Below, one piece after another: positions 44,635-54,342 of a DNA stretch of 64,000 nt. A program made the translations under genes and the position numbers. Source of the stretch: an uncultured Paracoccaceae bacterium (GTDB lineage Bacteria > Pseudomonadota > Alphaproteobacteria > Rhodobacterales > Rhodobacteraceae); assembly GCA_947496605.1 (NCBI GenBank), contig CANMDF010000001.1, forward strand, positions 620,001 to 684,000. Direction: 5' to 3'. Positions within the stretch are counted from its first letter, which is position 1. Each line of letters begins with the position of its first letter. Under the pieces are notes generated by a model, which worked only from the letters and a program-made list of their open reading frames with translations, searched no databases and was not told the origin of the DNA.

Positions 44635-45747
44635 ATGAAAAACGTAATGACAGCAGGGGCAGCCTTGCTGCTCTCAACCAGCATCGCAAGCGCGGGCGGC
44701 CTTGATCGTTCCGGTCAACCGGTGGGCATTCTTTTCGAAGATGGCAATGTGATCGAACTGAGTTTCGGCTTCATTTCACCAAACGTCAGCGGCGAAGCAG
44801 TTGGTCTTGGTCTAACAGGTGAATCCGGCAATATGGCCGGTAGCTACGCCCAATTCGGTGGTGGTGTAAAATATCAGTACACAGACGAGATCGCTTTGGC
44901 GCTGATCTTCGATCAGCCTTATGGCGCCAGCGTTGACTATGGTGATCTTAAGGACGGGTTCTTCACTCAAGAAGCGACTGCAGATGTTAGCAGCACTTCT
45001 TTGACTGGTCTGGCACAATACCAAATCGACGGAAACTTCTCGGTGCATGGCGGTGTTCGCATGCAGACCGTTGAAGCCAAAGTCGTTAAGCCGCCTGTTC
45101 TTGGCTATGAGATTGATGCTGATCCAAGCACTGCTTTTGGCTATGTTTTGGGTGCAGCTTACGAGCGTCCAGAAATCGCCCTGCGCGTGGCTTTGACCTA
45201 TAACTCTGCTATTGAGCACGACATTGATGCAGTAGAAACATGCGGCGCGCCGCTTTGTTCCGGCGAATCCGAGACAACATCTGTTGAAACACCAGAATCC
45301 TTCAATCTGGATTTCCAATCCGGTGTTGCGGAAGACACCTTGGTCTTTGGTTCCATCCGTTATGCCAAGTGGACACAATTTGACTATGCGCCTCCGGGAC
45401 ATGTCGCTCTTGGTCAGGGTTCGCTGCAAAGCTACGACGATGACACTGTTGCATATAACATCGGTGTAGGCCGCCGTTTCTCTGACGAATGGTCCGGTGC
45501 GGTGTCTTTCGGTTACGAAGCAGGTACGGGTGATTTTGCTGGTGTGCTTGCACCTACAGACGGCAACAAGAGCATTGGTCTTGGCGGCACATACACAGGT
45601 GACGGCTTCAAAGTGACCGGTGGTCTGCGCTACATCATGTTGGGCGACGCTGACCTTGAGCATCCTGCGATCCCGGGTGCTGTTGGTGTCGAGTTCACCG
45701 ACAACTACGCAATTGGTGCTGGTCTGAAGATCACACGTAGCTTCTAA
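44635..45747 (+). CDS. OmpP1/FadL family outer membrane transporter
   Basis: A 370-aa outer-membrane beta-barrel for hydrophobic compounds such as long-chain fatty acids. A signal peptide ends near residue 20 (SIASA, then GGLDRSGQPVGILFEDGN). GGLDRSGQ with the following segment, alternating strands (YAQFGGGVKYQYTDEIALAL, NIGVGRRFSDEWSGAVSFGY) and the terminal FTDNYAIGAGLKITRSF ending in Phe fit the family. GAGGAC precedes the ATG. A terminator follows. Confidence 0.9.
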   Translation: MKNVMTAGAALLLSTSIASAGGLDRSGQPVGILFEDGNVIELSFGFISPNVSGEAVGLGLTGESGNMAGSYAQFGGGVKYQYTDEIALALIFDQPYGASVDYGDLKDGFFTQEATADVSSTSLTGLAQYQIDGNFSVHGGVRMQTVEAKVVKPPVLGYEIDADPSTAFGYVLGAAYERPEIALRVALTYNSAIEHDIDAVETCGAPLCSGESETTSVETPESFNLDFQSGVAEDTLVFGSIRYAKWTQFDYAPPGHVALGQGSLQSYDDDTVAYNIGVGRRFSDEWSGAVSFGYEAGTGDFAGVLAPTDGNKSIGLGGTYTGDGFKVTGGLRYIMLGDADLEHPAIPGAVGVEFTDNYAIGAGLKITRSF

Positions 45748-45767
45748 AGCGACTTAACCATCCTTTG

Positions 45768-45796
45768 AAAAGCCCCGCCCCAACCGGCGGGGCTTT
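45768..45796 (+). terminator. Rho-independent terminator after the FadL-type gene
   Basis: AAAAGCCCCGCC and GGCGGGGCTTTT pair perfectly around CCAACC and are followed by TCTTTG. It lies 20 nt after the porin stop. The A-tract on the left also makes it symmetrical, but no minus-strand gene feeds into it. Confidence 0.9.
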
Positions 45797-45858
45797 TTCT
45801 TTGTTCTCCCGCATGATCCGGGTTGCACCAATCCGCGCAAACAGATCATGTCCCCCAC

Positions 45859-46782
45859 ATGGCACCCGTTCAAAAAACCATATCACCCCGTGCATGGGCC
45901 GAGCTCTTGCTTCTCTCGCTGATTTGGGGCGCATCGTTTCTATCAATCCGCATCGCGTTAGATGAAATAGGCCCATTGACCGCCGTGGCACACCGCACCG
46001 GTTGGGCGATGTTGATCTTGTGGGCTTATATCCTGCTGCGCCGCTTTGCTGTCCCGACTGACCTGCGGATCTGGGCCGCGTTTCTTGTTATGGGGTTCTT
46101 GAACAACGTCATTCCATTCAGTTTGATGGCTTGGGGCCAGTTGCATATCGAAACCGGTCTCACCTCAATCTTGAATGCATCTACCGCTATTTTTGGTGTG
46201 ATCGCCGCCGCGCTCTTTTTTGCGGATGAGCGCCTGACTGCACGCAAAGCTATCGGCGTTTCGCTTGGCTTTTTCGGTGTCGCAACCGCGATTGGGCTGT
46301 CCGCCTTGCAGAATTTCGATATCCGCTCACTCGGCCAGATCGCCGTTATTGGCGGGACGATCAGCTATGCATTAGCGGGTGTCTGGGCACGCAAAACACT
46401 AGGGCACCTCCGGCCGCAAGTCGCCGCAGCCGGTATGTTAACCGGGGCCAGCGTCATGACAATTCCGGCAGCGTGGTTGATAGAGGGGCCGATCAGCTTT
46501 TCGTTGCAGCCGCAAACATGGGCTGCAATTGCATATTACGCCATTATGGCCACAGCGATTGCCTATATGCTCTATTACCGCGTCCTTGCGATGGCTGGCA
46601 GTGGCAACCTGATGCTCTGCACTTTGATGGTGGCCCCAGTTGCAATTGTGTTGGGCGCTGTCGTCTTGGGCGAAGATCTGCCCCTGCGCGCCTACGTTGG
46701 CTTTGCGATCCTTGCCTTTGGCCTATTGATCTTGGATGGACGGCTGATCAAGGCGCTGCAAAACCGCACGCGCCGCACGTAG
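45859..46782 (+). CDS. DMT superfamily (EamA) transporter, overlaps lpxB
   Basis: About 307 aa, with ten predicted helices in two EamA repeats. LSLIWGASFLSIRIALDEIG opens the first and LGVVILGE-type VLGAVVLGEDLPLRAYVGFA closes the second. It is related to the RhaT/PecM-type exporters; substrate unknown. I start at the ATG at 45859; a TTG at 45823 would add 12 residues. The last 60 bp overlap the 3' end of the convergent lpxB gene. It is not adjacent to the other EamA gene in sequence identity terms: the two are only distantly similar. Confidence 0.88.
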   Translation: MAPVQKTISPRAWAELLLLSLIWGASFLSIRIALDEIGPLTAVAHRTGWAMLILWAYILLRRFAVPTDLRIWAAFLVMGFLNNVIPFSLMAWGQLHIETGLTSILNASTAIFGVIAAALFFADERLTARKAIGVSLGFFGVATAIGLSALQNFDIRSLGQIAVIGGTISYALAGVWARKTLGHLRPQVAAAGMLTGASVMTIPAAWLIEGPISFSLQPQTWAAIAYYAIMATAIAYMLYYRVLAMAGSGNLMLCTLMVAPVAIVLGAVVLGEDLPLRAYVGFAILAFGLLILDGRLIKALQNRTRRT

Positions 46783-47859
46783 GCCCGGTGCTTCTCCGCC
46801 CTGCCCGAGCCGCTGCATCGTCACACGCATCGCATCACGTTGCGCCTCAGGATCTGCCAGCACAGTCAAAACTGCATCTGCAATCGGCCCCGATTGACAG
46901 GCTTTGCCGATAAATTCAGGGACAACGCGGGTTTCACTGACAAGGTTCACAAGCGTCACAGTGTCCACCATCAACATACGGGCAATGATCATCCGGCTTA
47001 ACCACGCCATATCGTAAGCAATGACCATAGGTGTCTCACTCGCGGCCAACTCCAGCGACACCGTGCCAGACGCCGCGAGGGCGACATCTGCCCTTTTGAA
47101 CCACGCTGCTTTCTCAGACGATCCCGGGGGAAGCACGGTCACTGGCACATCCCAAACCGCGACTTTTTCTTGTACCAAAGTGTGCACACCGCGTGTCGTT
47201 GGAATAACAATCCGCGCATCAGGAACAGCGGCGGCTATTTCACCCACTGCAACTCCAAACCTATCGGCCAGGCGAGACACTTCGCCTTTGCGGCTGCCCG
47301 GTAGAACCAGAACAACAGTCCCTTCCCCCATCGCCGCCGCCTCTTGCGGCGTAGCAATCGGCTCTGCGACCACAGGATGTCCGACAAAATCACAGTCCAT
47401 ACCTGCGGCTTGCATCAAAGGTGGTTCAAACGGAAAGAGCGCCAGCACATGATCAATATGCTGCGCCATCTTTGCCGCTCGCTTGGGCCGCCATGCCCAG
47501 ACGGTGGGGGCCACGTAATGCACCGTGCGGATATCGCTTACCGATTTAACCAAACGCGCGACGCGCAGGCAGAAATCTGGACTGTCTATGGTGATCAACA
47601 CATCTGGCGGATCGGCAATGATGGCATCTGCCATCTGGCGAATGCGCGCTTTCAAGGCCCGGTACTTGGGCAGAATTTCCGCCAACCCCATGACGCTGAG
47701 TTCTTCCATGGGAAAGCGGCTTTCTAAACCTTCCGCCTGCATCAATGGCCCGCCAACCCCATCAAAGGTGACGTCCGGGCGAAAGGTCTTTAGCCCTGCC
47801 ATCAATGCGGCCCCCAGTTTATCGCCAGAGGCCTCACCAGCGATCACAAAAACCTTCAT
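46723..47859 (-). CDS. lpxB: Lipid-A-disaccharide synthase
   Basis: About 378 aa. It joins UDP-2,3-diacylglucosamine to lipid X to form the lipid A disaccharide. MKVFVIAGEASGDKLGAALM is the LpxB N-terminal signature. VTIDSPDFCLRVARL-type VLITIDSPDFCLRVARL, HYVAPTVWAWRPKRAAKMAQ, FPFEPPLM, VLPGSRKGEVSRL and AASGTVSLELAASETPMVIA follow. The ATG at 47859 overlaps the lpxI stop (ATGA). It is the last gene of the envelope block, and its 3' end overlaps an opposing EamA gene by 60 bp. Confidence 0.96.
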   Translation of the reverse strand: MKVFVIAGEASGDKLGAALMAGLKTFRPDVTFDGVGGPLMQAEGLESRFPMEELSVMGLAEILPKYRALKARIRQMADAIIADPPDVLITIDSPDFCLRVARLVKSVSDIRTVHYVAPTVWAWRPKRAAKMAQHIDHVLALFPFEPPLMQAAGMDCDFVGHPVVAEPIATPQEAAAMGEGTVVLVLPGSRKGEVSRLADRFGVAVGEIAAAVPDARIVIPTTRGVHTLVQEKVAVWDVPVTVLPPGSSEKAAWFKRADVALAASGTVSLELAASETPMVIAYDMAWLSRMIIARMLMVDTVTLVNLVSETRVVPEFIGKACQSGPIADAVLTVLADPEAQRDAMRVTMQRLGQGGEAPGLRAARAVLQRLDQPSIQDQ

Positions 47860-48737
47860 GCGCCCCCCTTGGGTCGGACCCAAAGAAACAGACCGGCGGC
47901 ATCGGCGCTGGCGATGACCTGATCAAGGTCAAGTACCATGACACCGCCCGCTTCGATCACGATGCCAAAAAGCCCGGCTGCCGCTGCGCCTTGCACTGTT
48001 TGCGGTCCAATCACCGGTAAATCGGCGCGGCGATCTTGTCCGGGTTTGGGTGCTTTGAACAGGATCGCACCGCGCGCATCAACCGGATCACCACCTTCAC
48101 CACTTAGCCACTCGGCCGCGCCGCCTAAAACAGACCCCAGCCCATCAACGGCCGCCCAAAGAGGATCACCGCTGGGTGCAAACTGCGCAAGCATTGCGTC
48201 AGTTCCAGCTTGGGCTTCGCGCGCCAGAACGCGACCATTGCGCACCAGACAGGCTTGGCCCACATCTACTCGCCCCATTTCAGCGATGGTTTTTTCCGCT
48301 GTTACCGCATCTTGACGATGGTCGATGGTCACAGGCATTTGACCCAAAATGCCCGCTGGCGGCAATAAATCCGGTGCAATCTCATGTGCCGCTTTGACCA
48401 AAAATCCCGCATCTTCAAAGATGCCGATGATTGCACGCAAAGCACCGTCGTCGCCTTGCGCAATCGCTTGCATGATGATCGGCACCAATGGCTTGGTAGC
48501 GTCATCAATGGCGCTTGGATCAATGGCGGGACGTGTCACGGCACCAGCCATACACACCTCGGTTACGCCTTTGCTCCGCAGATCGTTCAGGAAACTCCCC
48601 AGCCTCTCGATCCGAAACGTCAGATCCGGTGTAACGGTTGGCCGAAATCCTTCCAGCCCACAAATCAACGGGCGCTGGGGCAGACGCGCAATCAGCGCTG
48701 GTGGGAGATCACCGGTGCCCGCGATCAGCGCCAGCAT
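47856..48737 (-). CDS. lpxI: UDP-2,3-diacylglucosamine pyrophosphatase LpxI
   Basis: A 293-aa DUF1009 protein, the alphaproteobacterial replacement for LpxH. MLALIAGTGDLPPALIARLP starts the N-terminal domain. The C-terminal domain has GQACLVRNGRVLAREAQAGT, with DAMLAQ, LFKAPKPGQDRRADLPVIGP and AGGVMVLD. It hydrolyses UDP-2,3-diacylglucosamine to lipid X. Its position between lpxA and lpxB confirms the role. Confidence 0.95.
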   Translation of the reverse strand: MLALIAGTGDLPPALIARLPQRPLICGLEGFRPTVTPDLTFRIERLGSFLNDLRSKGVTEVCMAGAVTRPAIDPSAIDDATKPLVPIIMQAIAQGDDGALRAIIGIFEDAGFLVKAAHEIAPDLLPPAGILGQMPVTIDHRQDAVTAEKTIAEMGRVDVGQACLVRNGRVLAREAQAGTDAMLAQFAPSGDPLWAAVDGLGSVLGGAAEWLSGEGGDPVDARGAILFKAPKPGQDRRADLPVIGPQTVQGAAAAGLFGIVIEAGGVMVLDLDQVIASADAAGLFLWVRPKGGA

Positions 48738-49519
48738 CAGCCCGGTGTCAGGAAATTGCGGTCGGTATCGCCAAGAATGAATGCAACCATTTGTTGGACA
48801 TACGCGCTGTCACTTTCGTCCGACAGCCGATTGGCGCGATCTTGGAACGTGCCTTCACCATCCTTTAGCATCTGGAACGCCGCACGTAGCGCTGTGATAT
48901 CGCCGCGATCCACGCCTTTGCGTTTCAGCCCGACGAGGTTCAGCCCATCAAGCACACCGCGCGGGGCCTGTACCAAACCATGCGGCACAACGTCTTTGGT
49001 CACCATTGTCACGGCGCCAATTATAGCGCCCTGCCCGATCCGCACATGCTGATGCACGCCACATAGACCGCCGATGATCACGTCGTCCTCAATGATGCAG
49101 TGCCCGGCCACAGCCGAAGAATTCACCACAATCACACGGTTACCGACCTGCGCATCATGGGCAATGTGGCATCCGGCCATAAACAACCCGTCATCACCAA
49201 CGCGGGTCTCACCACCGCCATTGGCGGTCCCAATGTTCATCGTCACATGTTCGCGGATGCGGTTGCGGGCTCCAATCCGAAGGCGAGTCTTTTCACCGTC
49301 GAATTTAAGATCTTGCGGAATTTCACCGATGACGGCGAATGAAAACACCACTGTGTCATCGCCGATATGCGTATCACCATCGATCACCACGTGGCTTTTC
49401 AGGTGAACCCGAGCGCCCAAGACAACATCGGGTCCGATCACACAGAACGGACCAATGATGCAGTCAGCCCCAAGCTGTGCGCCCTCGGCGATCACCGCAG
49501 ATGGGTGGATGTCGGCCAT
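48737..49519 (-). CDS. lpxA: Acyl-ACP-UDP-N-acetylglucosamine O-acyltransferase
   Basis: A 260-aa left-handed beta-helix acyltransferase, first step of lipid A synthesis. [20 protein letters not shown] starts the repeats. The catalytic His region is MAGCHIAHDAQVGNRVIV, and GGLCGVHQHVRIGQGAIIG lies in the C-terminal part, followed by the helical tail (GLNLVGLKRKGVDRGDITAL). Its start and stop overlap fabZ and lpxI by one base each. Confidence 0.97.
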   Translation of the reverse strand: MADIHPSAVIAEGAQLGADCIIGPFCVIGPDVVLGARVHLKSHVVIDGDTHIGDDTVVFSFAVIGEIPQDLKFDGEKTRLRIGARNRIREHVTMNIGTANGGGETRVGDDGLFMAGCHIAHDAQVGNRVIVVNSSAVAGHCIIEDDVIIGGLCGVHQHVRIGQGAIIGAVTMVTKDVVPHGLVQAPRGVLDGLNLVGLKRKGVDRGDITALRAAFQMLKDGEGTFQDRANRLSDESDSAYVQQMVAFILGDTDRNFLTPG

Positions 49520-49983
49520 CAGCCTTGCATATCCATCATGGCAGTGAATTCGGCCTCTGCGGCCATTTCACCATCGACAGTTGCGACACCTTTAAAGCGC
49601 CACACTTTACCGCCAGGTTTGCCGCGCGTGGTTTCAACATGCATTTCAAGCACATCACCCGGCACGACCTTGCGGCGGAATTTGCAGCCATCAATGGCCA
49701 TAAAATAAACCAGCAGATTACCGTCTGTCAGCCCCAGTGACGTGCCAACCATCACAGCGGTTGTCTGGGCCATCGCCTCAACAATTGTCACACCCGGCAT
49801 GATCGGATTGCCCGGGAAATGACCCTGAAAATGCGGCTCGTTCATGGTGACATTCTTGATACCTACGGCCGAGGTCGTGCCATTGATGCTATGGACCTTA
49901 TCGACCAACAAGAACGGATACCGATGCGGCAGTATCTTTTGGATCAGTTGAATATCGGCTGTGGTGACGGGTTCTTCGGTCAT
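49519..49983 (-). CDS. fabZ: 3-hydroxyacyl-ACP dehydratase FabZ
   Basis: A 154-aa hot-dog-fold enzyme of fatty acid elongation. It has the family features [14 protein letters not shown], the catalytic-site sequence [37 protein letters not shown] and [26 protein letters not shown] 10 nt before the ATG at 49983 fixes the start; the longer open frame is not FabZ-like. It lies 88 bp after ompH. No lpxD lies beside it, unlike in E. coli. Confidence 0.96.
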   Translation of the reverse strand: MTEEPVTTADIQLIQKILPHRYPFLLVDKVHSINGTTSAVGIKNVTMNEPHFQGHFPGNPIMPGVTIVEAMAQTTAVMVGTSLGLTDGNLLVYFMAIDGCKFRRKVVPGDVLEMHVETTRGKPGGKVWRFKGVATVDGEMAAEAEFTAMMDMQG

Positions 49984-50071
49984 AACGGGCGGCTCCTTAA
50001 TTTGATGTTGGCGCACCTCGGCCGCCTTTGGAACATGACTAACAAGCCGCGTCATGAGCGGCAAGCACCTG

Positions 50072-50593
50072 CTACTCGGCGCCCTCGCCCAATTCGGCAT
50101 CTATCCTGACAATCGCGTCGTCCGTGATGTTCGCAGCACGCACCGACAGCACAACATTGCGCTGTTCCATCACAAGAACAGACCCCCGCTCAAGCATGAT
50201 ATTCGCCACTATTCCTTGGACGCGTTGCTCAAACCGTGACCGGGCCGCGGCCTGTGCAACCTGCAAATCAACATTCTTTGCATCACGCACCCGGCGCACC
50301 TCTTGTACTTTGCGATCAAAGGCTTCGGCCTCTTCGCGAAATGCTTCAGCAGTCATCTCAGGACGCCGCAGGGTCAAACTGCGCTCTTCCAATGTCAGCG
50401 ATTCAACAATCCGGTCGTTCTCGGTCTGCAACTCTTCTGCTTGCGCGGCCAACTCTGTCGCCAAGCGTTGCCCATAAAGCGTCTCAACGAACAGACGTTC
50501 ACTATCAATGATCAGAATGGGTGGCGACGTTTGCTGAGCTGACGCAGGCAACGCCAGTATTACCCAAACAAAAAACGCACGCAAAAGACCCAT
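50072..50593 (-). CDS. OmpH/Skp family periplasmic chaperone
   Basis: A 173-aa protein. A signal peptide ends near residue 19 (LALPASA, then QQTSPP). [20 protein letters not shown] begins the mature body. Long helical coiled-coil arms (about residues 45-115, charged, rich in Glu, Arg and Ala) follow, as in Skp, which ferries outer-membrane proteins through the periplasm. The ATG overlaps the bamA stop by one base, so supply of chaperone and insertase is linked. Confidence 0.9.
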   Translation of the reverse strand: MGLLRAFFVWVILALPASAQQTSPPILIIDSERLFVETLYGQRLATELAAQAEELQTENDRIVESLTLEERSLTLRRPEMTAEAFREEAEAFDRKVQEVRRVRDAKNVDLQVAQAAARSRFEQRVQGIVANIMLERGSVLVMEQRNVVLSVRAANITDDAIVRIDAELGEGAE

Positions 50594-52899
50594 TAGAAGC
50601 TCGTTGAGATGGTCACATCAAATTCGCGGGTGTTGTCGCGGTCTTGGACATCAAGCGGTTCGGTGAAGTTGAAGCGTAGTGGGCCCAGCGGGGTTGACCA
50701 GAAGATTGACAAACCAGCCACGGACCGCGCCAAGAAATCATTATAGATCACATCCTCGCCGAAGGTCTCTCCCACATCCCAGACAGAACCGTAATCGATG
50801 AACGCACCACCAGAGATGCCGTATTCACTTGGCAAGCCAAGTGGAAATTCGGTCTCAAGCCGCACTACAGAAAAGGCGTTTCCACCCAAAGCATCGTCAG
50901 TGGCGTCATCGCGCGGACCAATACCGCCCGCATCAAAGCCACGCATCAAACGGCTTCCCAGGAAGAAGCGATCCGTCACGCGGCTCGTGCCATCCTGATA
51001 GCTTAGCAGGCCTGCTTCGAGTGTCGCACGCAGCGTCAATTCTTCGTTGAATATCTTGGTTTCAGCCCCGGCCAACGCTGTTGTTTTCACAAACTGCGTA
51101 TCACCAAACCCGAATTCCTGACCAAAGCGTAGCACGACACCGGCGTTCGGGTTCAGACCCGTGCGACGGTTGTCAAAGCTATAGGAATAGCCGATCGCGT
51201 TGGACCAAAGACCACCCGCTTCGCCTTCGCGGCGGATGATCTCACTTGCACTTGAAGACACATCCGACAGATCGGTGTATTCCAAGGCGTAGAAGACAGA
51301 CAAACGCCCTTCTTCACTAACAGGGAAACTCAAAGCCGGGCTAAAGCGCAGCGTTTCGGTGTCATAAAGCGCGTTTTCATTATCTGTCGTTGCGTAGGAC
51401 AAATCCAAAGATCCGCGCAGATCACGGCCAAGCAGCTGTGGTTCAGTGAACCCAAAACTGAAACGGCGGTTGCTTTCAGCAGTTGAGACATCAAAATTCA
51501 AACGCTGCCCACGGCCTTGGAAGTTGCTTTGGCGATAAGATGCCAGCAGTCCAAGGCCAGTGTCTGTGTTGAAATTCGCACCAAAGGTCAGCGTCCCCGT
51601 TGGGCCTTCGGTCACATCTACATCGACGATGCGTTGGTTCGGTGACGTACCCGGACGGGTATCAACAGAAACGCCCTGGAAGAACCCCAACGCACGAATG
51701 CGGCGTGCGCTATCCTCAATCTCACGTGCGTTCAGCGGGTCACCTTCGACCGTGCGGAACTGGTTGCGGATTACGCGATCTAGCGTTGTGCCGTTGCCTT
51801 CGATGTCGATCCGCTCGATAAACACGCGCTCGCCAGACACCAGAACATATTCAAGGTCCACTGACAGATCACGTGGATTGCGGGTCAACCGCGGCTCAAC
51901 CTCAACAAAGCTGAGGCCACGCGACACGGCTTCGCGTTCAATGCGCGTGATGTCCGTGTCGATGGGCACTGGCGAATATGTGGCACCTGAACGCACGCGG
52001 AACACATCTTCAAAATCAGCGGCATTCACGCCGTTAATCTCGCTTGAGATGGATACGTTGCCAAAGGTAAACTGCTGACCTTCGCGCACATTGTAAGTCA
52101 CCAAATACGCATCACGTTCGCGGGTGAGTGAGACATCGACGTTCTGGATGACGAAATCGATATACCCGCGTGAGCGGTAGAAATCTGTCAGCACTTCACG
52201 GTCAGCGGCGACGCGTTCAGGTGAATACGTGTCGCGGGCCACGAGGATGCGAAAGAACCCTGCTTCTTTCGATTCCAGCACACGGCGCAGGCGGCCTTCG
52301 GAAAAAGTGCGATTGCCAACAAAAGAAATACGCTCAATCTCGGTCACAGCGGATTCGATGACCTCAAAAACCAGATCAACGCGGTTGTCAGACTGGGGAA
52401 TAATGCGTGGCGTCACTGTAGCGTTGATGCGGCCTTGGCGGGCGTAGGCCTCGGTGATGGCCGCAGTATCAGCTTCGGCTTGCGCTGGCGTGAAGACACG
52501 ACGTGGTTGCGACTGCACCAAAGACAGCAGCTCAGCATCGCGTAAGCGGTTGTTGCCTTCGATATTGATGCGGTTAATTGTCGGATATTCAACGACGCGG
52601 ATCACCAGTTGGCTACCTTGCGGCACCAGATCAACGCTTTCAAAAAGCCCCGATGCACGGATGTTCTGACCCGCTGTATTCAGCTCGGCCGTTGATAGCC
52701 CCTCACCGGCTTGCAAACCGCCGAAATTCAGAATTGTCCCGTCAGCGACCCTTTGGTTGCCTTCGATTGCGAAGCTATTGAATGCAAAGTTTTGGGCATT
52801 GGCCATGCCCGCCAAGAGAACCACGGCAAAAGACGCAATCCAGATTGAACGAAGCTTTGAAACACCTTGCGCCAAAACGCGCCCCACACCTGTCTTCAT
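50593..52899 (-). CDS. bamA: Outer membrane protein assembly factor BamA
   Basis: About 768 aa. A signal peptide ends near residue 35 (AGMANA, then QNFAFNSF). Five POTRA domains follow (about residues 36-425), starting FAIEGNQRVADGTILNFGGL. A 16-strand Omp85 barrel ends NTREFDVTISTSF with a terminal Phe. GSRLMRGFDAGGIGPRD contains the conserved VRGF-type loop as MRGF. I start at the ATG at 52899; upstream codons in frame add no signal character. It inserts outer-membrane proteins. Confidence 0.95.
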   Translation of the reverse strand: MKTGVGRVLAQGVSKLRSIWIASFAVVLLAGMANAQNFAFNSFAIEGNQRVADGTILNFGGLQAGEGLSTAELNTAGQNIRASGLFESVDLVPQGSQLVIRVVEYPTINRINIEGNNRLRDAELLSLVQSQPRRVFTPAQAEADTAAITEAYARQGRINATVTPRIIPQSDNRVDLVFEVIESAVTEIERISFVGNRTFSEGRLRRVLESKEAGFFRILVARDTYSPERVAADREVLTDFYRSRGYIDFVIQNVDVSLTRERDAYLVTYNVREGQQFTFGNVSISSEINGVNAADFEDVFRVRSGATYSPVPIDTDITRIEREAVSRGLSFVEVEPRLTRNPRDLSVDLEYVLVSGERVFIERIDIEGNGTTLDRVIRNQFRTVEGDPLNAREIEDSARRIRALGFFQGVSVDTRPGTSPNQRIVDVDVTEGPTGTLTFGANFNTDTGLGLLASYRQSNFQGRGQRLNFDVSTAESNRRFSFGFTEPQLLGRDLRGSLDLSYATTDNENALYDTETLRFSPALSFPVSEEGRLSVFYALEYTDLSDVSSSASEIIRREGEAGGLWSNAIGYSYSFDNRRTGLNPNAGVVLRFGQEFGFGDTQFVKTTALAGAETKIFNEELTLRATLEAGLLSYQDGTSRVTDRFFLGSRLMRGFDAGGIGPRDDATDDALGGNAFSVVRLETEFPLGLPSEYGISGGAFIDYGSVWDVGETFGEDVIYNDFLARSVAGLSIFWSTPLGPLRFNFTEPLDVQDRDNTREFDVTISTSF

Positions 52900-53003
52900 C
52901 ACGACCGCCCATACAAAGTTTATTGTTAGGCAATGAAGTACCCACAATAGGTAGAGATGTCAAAACAGGAGATGATAGTTTTTGCCTGCGCCGCGAACTT
53001 ATT

Positions 53004-54338
53004 TTAGGGGCAAAGGATCGCGTCGTTGAGGATGGTAAATGTCATCAATGACAGGATCAGCGACAGGCCCATAAACATAAAGACCTGAATGGCCCGATCG
53101 CTTGGCTTGCGGCGTGTCACAGCCTCATAGGCGTAAAATACGAGATGTCCGCCATCCAAAACCGGGATCGGAAAAAGGTTCATAAGGCCAACAGCCGCCG
53201 AAAGCGCACCAATAAACCAGATAAAGCTTTGCGCACCCTGCTCTGCCATAGATCCGCTTGTCTCAGCGATGCCAACAGGACCGGACAAATTGCAGGTTGA
53301 AATCTGGCCGACAAGGATATGCTTCATGGCAGACAGCGACGTGGTGACTGTGGTCCAAAGCCCTTGTGCGCCAAGGCTGACCGCCTCAAATACACCCACA
53401 GCTTCAGTCTTTTCTTCAAAGAAGATCGTGCCGGTAATGCCAATCAGCCAACGGGTTTCAAAACCACCCTCAGGCAAAGGCAAATCCACACGGCGCGGCG
53501 CGATTGTTTTCTCGATCGTTTCGCCGTCACGCCACAGCGTGAAATCCAAAGGCGCCCCATCTGCGGCCAGAACCGTTTCTTGCAGCTGGACAAAAGCAAA
53601 AACAGGCTCGCCGTTGATGGCAGTTATCACGTCATTGATCTTGATATCTGCATCATCTGCTGCCGACCTTGGGCTGACGCTGGCCACAGATGTCGGGAAA
53701 TAATATGGCCCATTGATCGTTAGCTCATCGCCATCACGCAAGATGCTATAATCCAAGCGGTCCTTAACTGGCACCAGCTCAGTGACAGCCTCGGTACGAT
53801 CAGGATCGTTGAAAAGCACGCCTTCAACAGCCACCATCACATCGCCAGCGCGCAAATCTGAGGAAAAGCTTGCGGGCAGCGGGCGCAATTCGCCAAAAGT
53901 TAGCGGTTCGGCTGACCGCCCTTGATACATGATCGAGCCTGCAAAGATCGCAATCGCCAGCACAAAGTTAAAGACAGGCCCGGCAGCTACAGTTGCCGTG
54001 CGTGCCCAAAGCGGCGCACCCAGCATGGTTTTGCGCAAATCGACCTCAGCAACCTCACCCTCACTGCCGACGCTAGCAGCATTCGCATCGCCCATGAATT
54101 TGACATACCCGCCCAAAGGCAAGGCCGCGACCTGCCATTTCGTGCCGCGCTTATCGACCCTGCTGTAGACCACAGGCCCAAACCCAAGCGAGAAAACATC
54201 CGCATGAATGCCGCACCAACGCCCGACGATGTAATGGCCATATTCATGGATCGCCACGATCACCGAAAGCGCCACAACAAATGCTGCGATCATAAAGGCG
54301 AAGTTGCCGAACATCGGCACAAACTGCATCAGATCCAA
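53004..54338 (-). CDS. rseP: RIP zinc metalloprotease RseP
   Basis: A 444-aa site-2 protease. The zinc motif HEYGH (residues 31-35) lies in VIVAIHEYGHYIVGRWCGI, and the third ligand in LFPIPVLDGGHLVFYAYEA. PDZ-type domains fill the centre (about residues 120-330). It cuts membrane-embedded anti-sigma factors in the envelope stress response. It starts 4 nt after dxr, and is followed 104 bp later by bamA. Confidence 0.95.
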   Translation of the reverse strand: MDLMQFVPMFGNFAFMIAAFVVALSVIVAIHEYGHYIVGRWCGIHADVFSLGFGPVVYSRVDKRGTKWQVAALPLGGYVKFMGDANAASVGSEGEVAEVDLRKTMLGAPLWARTATVAAGPVFNFVLAIAIFAGSIMYQGRSAEPLTFGELRPLPASFSSDLRAGDVMVAVEGVLFNDPDRTEAVTELVPVKDRLDYSILRDGDELTINGPYYFPTSVASVSPRSAADDADIKINDVITAINGEPVFAFVQLQETVLAADGAPLDFTLWRDGETIEKTIAPRRVDLPLPEGGFETRWLIGITGTIFFEEKTEAVGVFEAVSLGAQGLWTTVTTSLSAMKHILVGQISTCNLSGPVGIAETSGSMAEQGAQSFIWFIGALSAAVGLMNLFPIPVLDGGHLVFYAYEAVTRRKPSDRAIQVFMFMGLSLILSLMTFTILNDAILCP

Positions 54339-54342
54339 AGCG

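Noticed and set aside
44812..45663. 283-aa open frame opposite the FadL-type gene
   Set aside because: A shadow of a well-supported porin gene; no signal, domain or start context.
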